A stretch of DNA of 64,000 bases from Candidatus Sumerlaeota bacterium (GTDB lineage Bacteria; Sumerlaeota; Sumerlaeia; SLMS01; JAHLLQ01). The DNA lies in NCBI GenBank assembly GCA_030156535.1, contig JASGMJ010000018.1, positions 1 to 64,000 of the forward strand. The letters run 5' to 3'. Shown here piece by piece: positions 61,194 through 64,000 of the stretch. Within the stretch, counting starts at the first letter, position 1. Each line of letters starts with the position of its first letter. The notes under the pieces are model-generated. The model saw only the letters and a program-made list of their open reading frames with translations. It searched no databases and was not told where the DNA came from. The position numbers were made by a program, and so were the translations under genes.

Positions 61194-62183
61194 ATGGCAG
61201 AAATGACGTATCGCGAAGCGCTGAACAAGGCGATCGCGGAAGAAATGGAACGGGACGACCAAGTCTTCATCATGGGCGAGGAAGTCGCCAAGTACCACGG
61301 CGCCTACAAGGTGACGCAGGGGCTGCTCGAACGCTTTGGCGACCTGCGCGTTGTGGACTCGCCGATCACCGAGGCCGGTTTCGTCGGCTTGGGAATCGGC
61401 GCGGCGCACGTGGGCATGAGGCCGATCATCGAAGTGATGACGTTCAACTTCGCGATCCTGGCGCTCGACCAGATTGTGAACAACGCGGCGAAGCTGCGCT
61501 CGATGTCCGGCGGACAGTTCAGCGTCCCGATCGTGATTCGCGGACCAGGCGGAGCGGGCGGCGCGCTGGGCTGCCAGCACAGCCAGTCGCTCGAGCAGCA
61601 GTACGTCCACATCCCCGGCATCAAGGTGGTCCTGCCCTCGACGCCCAACCGCGCCTACCAGTTGCTCAAGCAGGCCGTGCGCGATCCCGACCCGGTGATC
61701 TTCATCGAGGGCGAGAAGCTGTACAACGTGCGCGGCGAAGTGACCGAGGACCCCGAGGATCTGTGGCCCATCGGCAAGGCCGACGTCGTGAAGGAGGGCG
61801 ATGACGTGACGATCGTCACGTGGTCGCGCCAGTTGACGAGCACGGTGCTCCCCGCAGTGGAAACGCTGGAAGCGGAAGAGGGCATCAGTTGCGAGGTCGT
61901 CGACCTGCTCTCGCTCAGCCCGCTGGATTTCGACACGGTGATCGAGAGTGTGAAGAAGACGAATCGCTGCGTGATCGTGGACGAGGCCTGGCCGAAGGCG
62001 AGCGCCGCGGCCTGGGTGGCAGCGGAAGTCTACGCGCGTGCGTTCGACCACCTCGACGCGCCCATCGGCCGCGTCCACCAGCAGGACGTACCGCTCCCCT
62101 ACGCCTTCAATCTTGAGGAACGCAGCCTTCCCCGCCAGATCGACGTCGTCGATGCGGTGAAGAAGGCATGCTACGCGGACTGA
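61194..62183 (+). CDS. pdhB: Pyruvate dehydrogenase E1 component, beta subunit
   Basis: 329 residues, full length. Family motifs: MTYREALNKAIAEEMERDD at the start, the thiamine-pocket GEEVAKYHGAYKVTQGL (Glu about 28), VDSPITEAGFVGLGIGAA, FAILALDQIVNNAAKLRSMSGG, and the transketolase-like C-terminal EVVDLLSLSPLDFDTVIESV. The GGGAG site precedes the ATG at 61194. Confidence 0.97.
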   Translation: MAEMTYREALNKAIAEEMERDDQVFIMGEEVAKYHGAYKVTQGLLERFGDLRVVDSPITEAGFVGLGIGAAHVGMRPIIEVMTFNFAILALDQIVNNAAKLRSMSGGQFSVPIVIRGPGGAGGALGCQHSQSLEQQYVHIPGIKVVLPSTPNRAYQLLKQAVRDPDPVIFIEGEKLYNVRGEVTEDPEDLWPIGKADVVKEGDDVTIVTWSRQLTSTVLPAVETLEAEEGISCEVVDLLSLSPLDFDTVIESVKKTNRCVIVDEAWPKASAAAWVAAEVYARAFDHLDAPIGRVHQQDVPLPYAFNLEERSLPRQIDVVDAVKKACYAD

Positions 62184-62236
62184 TGCGGCAGGGTATTCAC
62201 GCGACAATCGACCCAATTACCGAAGGATAGAGCACC

Positions 62237-63577
62237 ATGGCTTCAGCAGTGCAACTTCTCCAACTGTCGCCGACGATGAGCGAGGGAACCATCGTCAAGT
62301 GGCAGGTCAAGGAAGGGGACAGTATTTCGTCGGGCGACATCCTGGCGGAAGTCGAGACGGACAAGGCCGTCATGGAGCAGGAATCGTTCGAGGACGGGAC
62401 GATTCTAAAGCTGATGGCGAAGGAAGGCGAGGCCGTGCCCGTCGGCTCGACCATCGCCGTGATCGGCGAGAAGGGCGAGGACATCTCCTCGTTCCTCGGT
62501 GGAGCGGAAGAACCCGCCGCCAAGGAAGAGCCGAAGAAGCAGGAAGCGGAGAAGCCGCAACCCGCGAAGAAGGAAGCTCCCGCCGCCAAGGAAGAGAAGC
62601 AGGAAGCCCCTGCTCCGAAGAAGGAAGCCTCCGAAGCTCCGCCTCTGCCCGCGCCCCGGGCAGAAGACGGCAGCCGCATTTTTGTCTCGCCGCTGGCCCG
62701 CAAGATGGCCGCCGACTTGGAGATCGATCTCGCTCAGATCCAGGGATCGGGCCCGCGTGGCCGCATCGTGAAGCGCGATGTGGAGAAGGCGATGGAGAGC
62801 GGTGCCGTCCCTGCCGCCGCACGCCAGGAATCCCAGGCAGCACCCGCAGCGCCCGCCGCGCCCAAGGCTGCTCCGGCGGCCTACTCCCCCACTGCCGACG
62901 ACGAGGAAGTCACCGTCAGCGGAATGCGCAAGATCATCGCGCGCCGCCTGGTGGAATCGCGCCAGCAGGTGCCCAGCTTCAGCCTCTCCGTGGAAGTCGA
63001 TGCGCAGCCGCTGCTCGATGCCGTGGCCCGCGTCCGCGAAGCCTACGCCGAGGAGAAGATCACCGTGACCCATTTCCTGATCAAGGGCATGGCATCGGCG
63101 TTGATGAAGCACCCGTGGCTGCGGACGCAGTGGGTGGACGGCAAGATGATCCGCAAGAGTGCCGCGCATATCTCGGTGGCCGTGGCGATCGAGGACGGCC
63201 TGCTGACGCCGGTGATCCGCAACGCCAATGGCAAGGGGCTGCTGGCCATCGCGGCGGAACTGCGCGAGCTGGCCGCGAAGGCGCGCGACCGCAAACTCGG
63301 CGAGGAGGACCTCGCTGGCGGCGTCCAGACGATCAGCAACCTGGGAATGTACGGCATCCAGAACTTCGACGCGATCATCAATCCGCCGGAGTCCTCGATC
63401 CTGGCCATCGGAGCGCTGGTCGAGAAGCCCGTCGTACGCAACGGCGACCTGGTGCCCGGAAAGACCATCACGCTGACGTTGAGCTGCGATCACCGTGTAG
63501 TTGACGGAGCCGTCGGAGCGTCCTATCTTAAGGACCTGAAAGCGGCTCTGGAGAACCCTCTCCTGATCCTCGCATAG
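62237..63577 (+). CDS. pdhC: Dihydrolipoamide acetyltransferase (E2) of pyruvate dehydrogenase
   Basis: 446 residues in three domains. Lipoyl domain 1-80 with the lipoylated Lys in ETDKAVME (about 42). A long charged Lys/Glu/Ala/Pro linker (about 85-138), then a peripheral-subunit-binding domain [17 protein letters not shown]...[14 protein letters not shown] (about 150-185) and another Ala/Pro linker. The catalytic domain (about 215-446) ends with the active-site DHRVVDGA (about 420-427). Last gene of the pdhABC operon; no E3 (lpd) gene is in the window. Confidence 0.97.
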   Translation: MASAVQLLQLSPTMSEGTIVKWQVKEGDSISSGDILAEVETDKAVMEQESFEDGTILKLMAKEGEAVPVGSTIAVIGEKGEDISSFLGGAEEPAAKEEPKKQEAEKPQPAKKEAPAAKEEKQEAPAPKKEASEAPPLPAPRAEDGSRIFVSPLARKMAADLEIDLAQIQGSGPRGRIVKRDVEKAMESGAVPAAARQESQAAPAAPAAPKAAPAAYSPTADDEEVTVSGMRKIIARRLVESRQQVPSFSLSVEVDAQPLLDAVARVREAYAEEKITVTHFLIKGMASALMKHPWLRTQWVDGKMIRKSAAHISVAVAIEDGLLTPVIRNANGKGLLAIAAELRELAAKARDRKLGEEDLAGGVQTISNLGMYGIQNFDAIINPPESSILAIGALVEKPVVRNGDLVPGKTITLTLSCDHRVVDGAVGASYLKDLKAALENPLLILA

Positions 63578-63677
63578 CCCACGGAAGGGCAGCCGGAGCC
63601 GCGTCAGCCACCGATCTTGGAGGTGGCGCGGGCTCCAGCCCCCATCTCCTTGCGAGCGGGGTATTCCCCCGACTCCG

Positions 63678-63717
63678 CTCCGCGCCCCGGCCCGCCCCCG
63701 GGGCGCGGAGTGTTTTT
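63678..63717 (+). terminator. Terminator of the pdhABC operon
   Basis: A 13-bp stem (63678-63690 with 63698-63710) with a seven-base loop, followed by TGTTTTT. The rest of the 330-base gap (63578-63907) shows no gene. Confidence 0.93.
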
Positions 63718-63907
63718 AGGGGGGAGGTCCTCGACTGAGGCCTTCGTCCAGGCTCGCCCGGTGTGTCCTGCAGGGCCCGGCTCTCCCTGTTCGCTAGTGC
63801 AGTTGCAGAGTACACGTTCGCGCTGTTTCGTGCTGTCGCGCGGCCAGAGATGGGCGCTCTCTTCCCGGAGTAATCAGGGAAGAGAGCAGAGGCTTCGCGT
63901 ATTGGAG

Positions 63908-64000
63908 TCATTCATAGCGCAGTGCTTCGATGGGGTCGAGGTCTGCCGCCTTGCGGGCAGGGAAGTAGCCAAATGCGACCCCGACGACGGCAGAGAAGGC
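63908..64000 (-). CDS. ABC transporter permease, MacB/FtsX type (3' end only)
   Basis: Only the last 30 codons lie in the window. They read [19 protein letters not shown], then [11 protein letters not shown] and stop, which is the standard C terminus of MacB-type permeases: the last membrane helix followed by the PA[15 protein letters not shown] cytoplasmic end. The rest of the gene lies to the right of the window. Confidence 0.88.
   Translation of the reverse strand, partial: AFSAVVGVAFGYFPARKAADLDPIEALRYE

Overview
The window is a GC-rich, densely coded bacterial chromosome segment from what looks like an uncultured Gram-negative lineage. Exported proteins with signal peptides, SurA-like chaperones, a PilT ATPase and parallel beta-helix surface proteins point to an outer membrane. 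A C-terminal dockerin-like calcium repeat (NGDGIVTP type) on a secreted metallopeptidase recalls Sumerlaeota/Hydrogenedentota-type genomes, but that placement is a low-confidence inference.

Layout. 1-2194 (minus): the first 94 bases read as the 5' end of a group II intron lodged directly behind the groEL terminator, followed by groEL and groES. 2527-5529: nadC, then two related exported membrane proteins. 5643-7044 (minus): a retron, made of a 414-residue reverse transcriptase preceded by a 145-nt msr-msd type RNA whose ends pair over 15 bp and which encloses a 39-nt hairpin. 7124-15982: pilT, tRNA-Thr(GGU), def, glycosyltransferases, a HolA-like protein and an AT-richer membrane gene of likely foreign origin. 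16280-28021 (plus): methylmalonyl-CoA mutase (two subunits), MeaB, epimerase, the four subunits of a Na+-translocating methylmalonyl-CoA decarboxylase and a succinyl-CoA CoA-transferase. Together they form a complete succinate-to-propionate cycle coupled to sodium export, or its reverse. 28205-39053: TrmH, an exopolysaccharide set (glycosyltransferase, WcaJ-type initiating transferase, GDP-mannose pyrophosphorylase), HemW, Pth, a secreted zincin with beta-helix and dockerin, and a HAD phosphatase. 39126-46413 (minus): UvrA with a histone-like tail and a 1356-residue beta-helix protein. 46693-54341 (plus): a double-receiver protein, a gamma-glutamyltransferase-family enzyme, two glycosyltransferases and a SurA-like foldase. 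54438-57680 (minus): dapA, a nitrilase-family amidase, a UPF0316 membrane protein and a structured short transcription unit. 57867-63577 (plus): a lipoprotein FKBP, RNase D and the pdhABC genes for pyruvate dehydrogenase E1 alpha, E1 beta and E2. The right edge carries the 3' end of a MacB-type permease.

The most notable element is the retron at 5643-7044. Also worth attention are the truncated group II intron at its terminator target, the hairpin-rich unit with an 11-codon reading frame at 57488-57680, and period-7 repeat tracts in several intergenic gaps.
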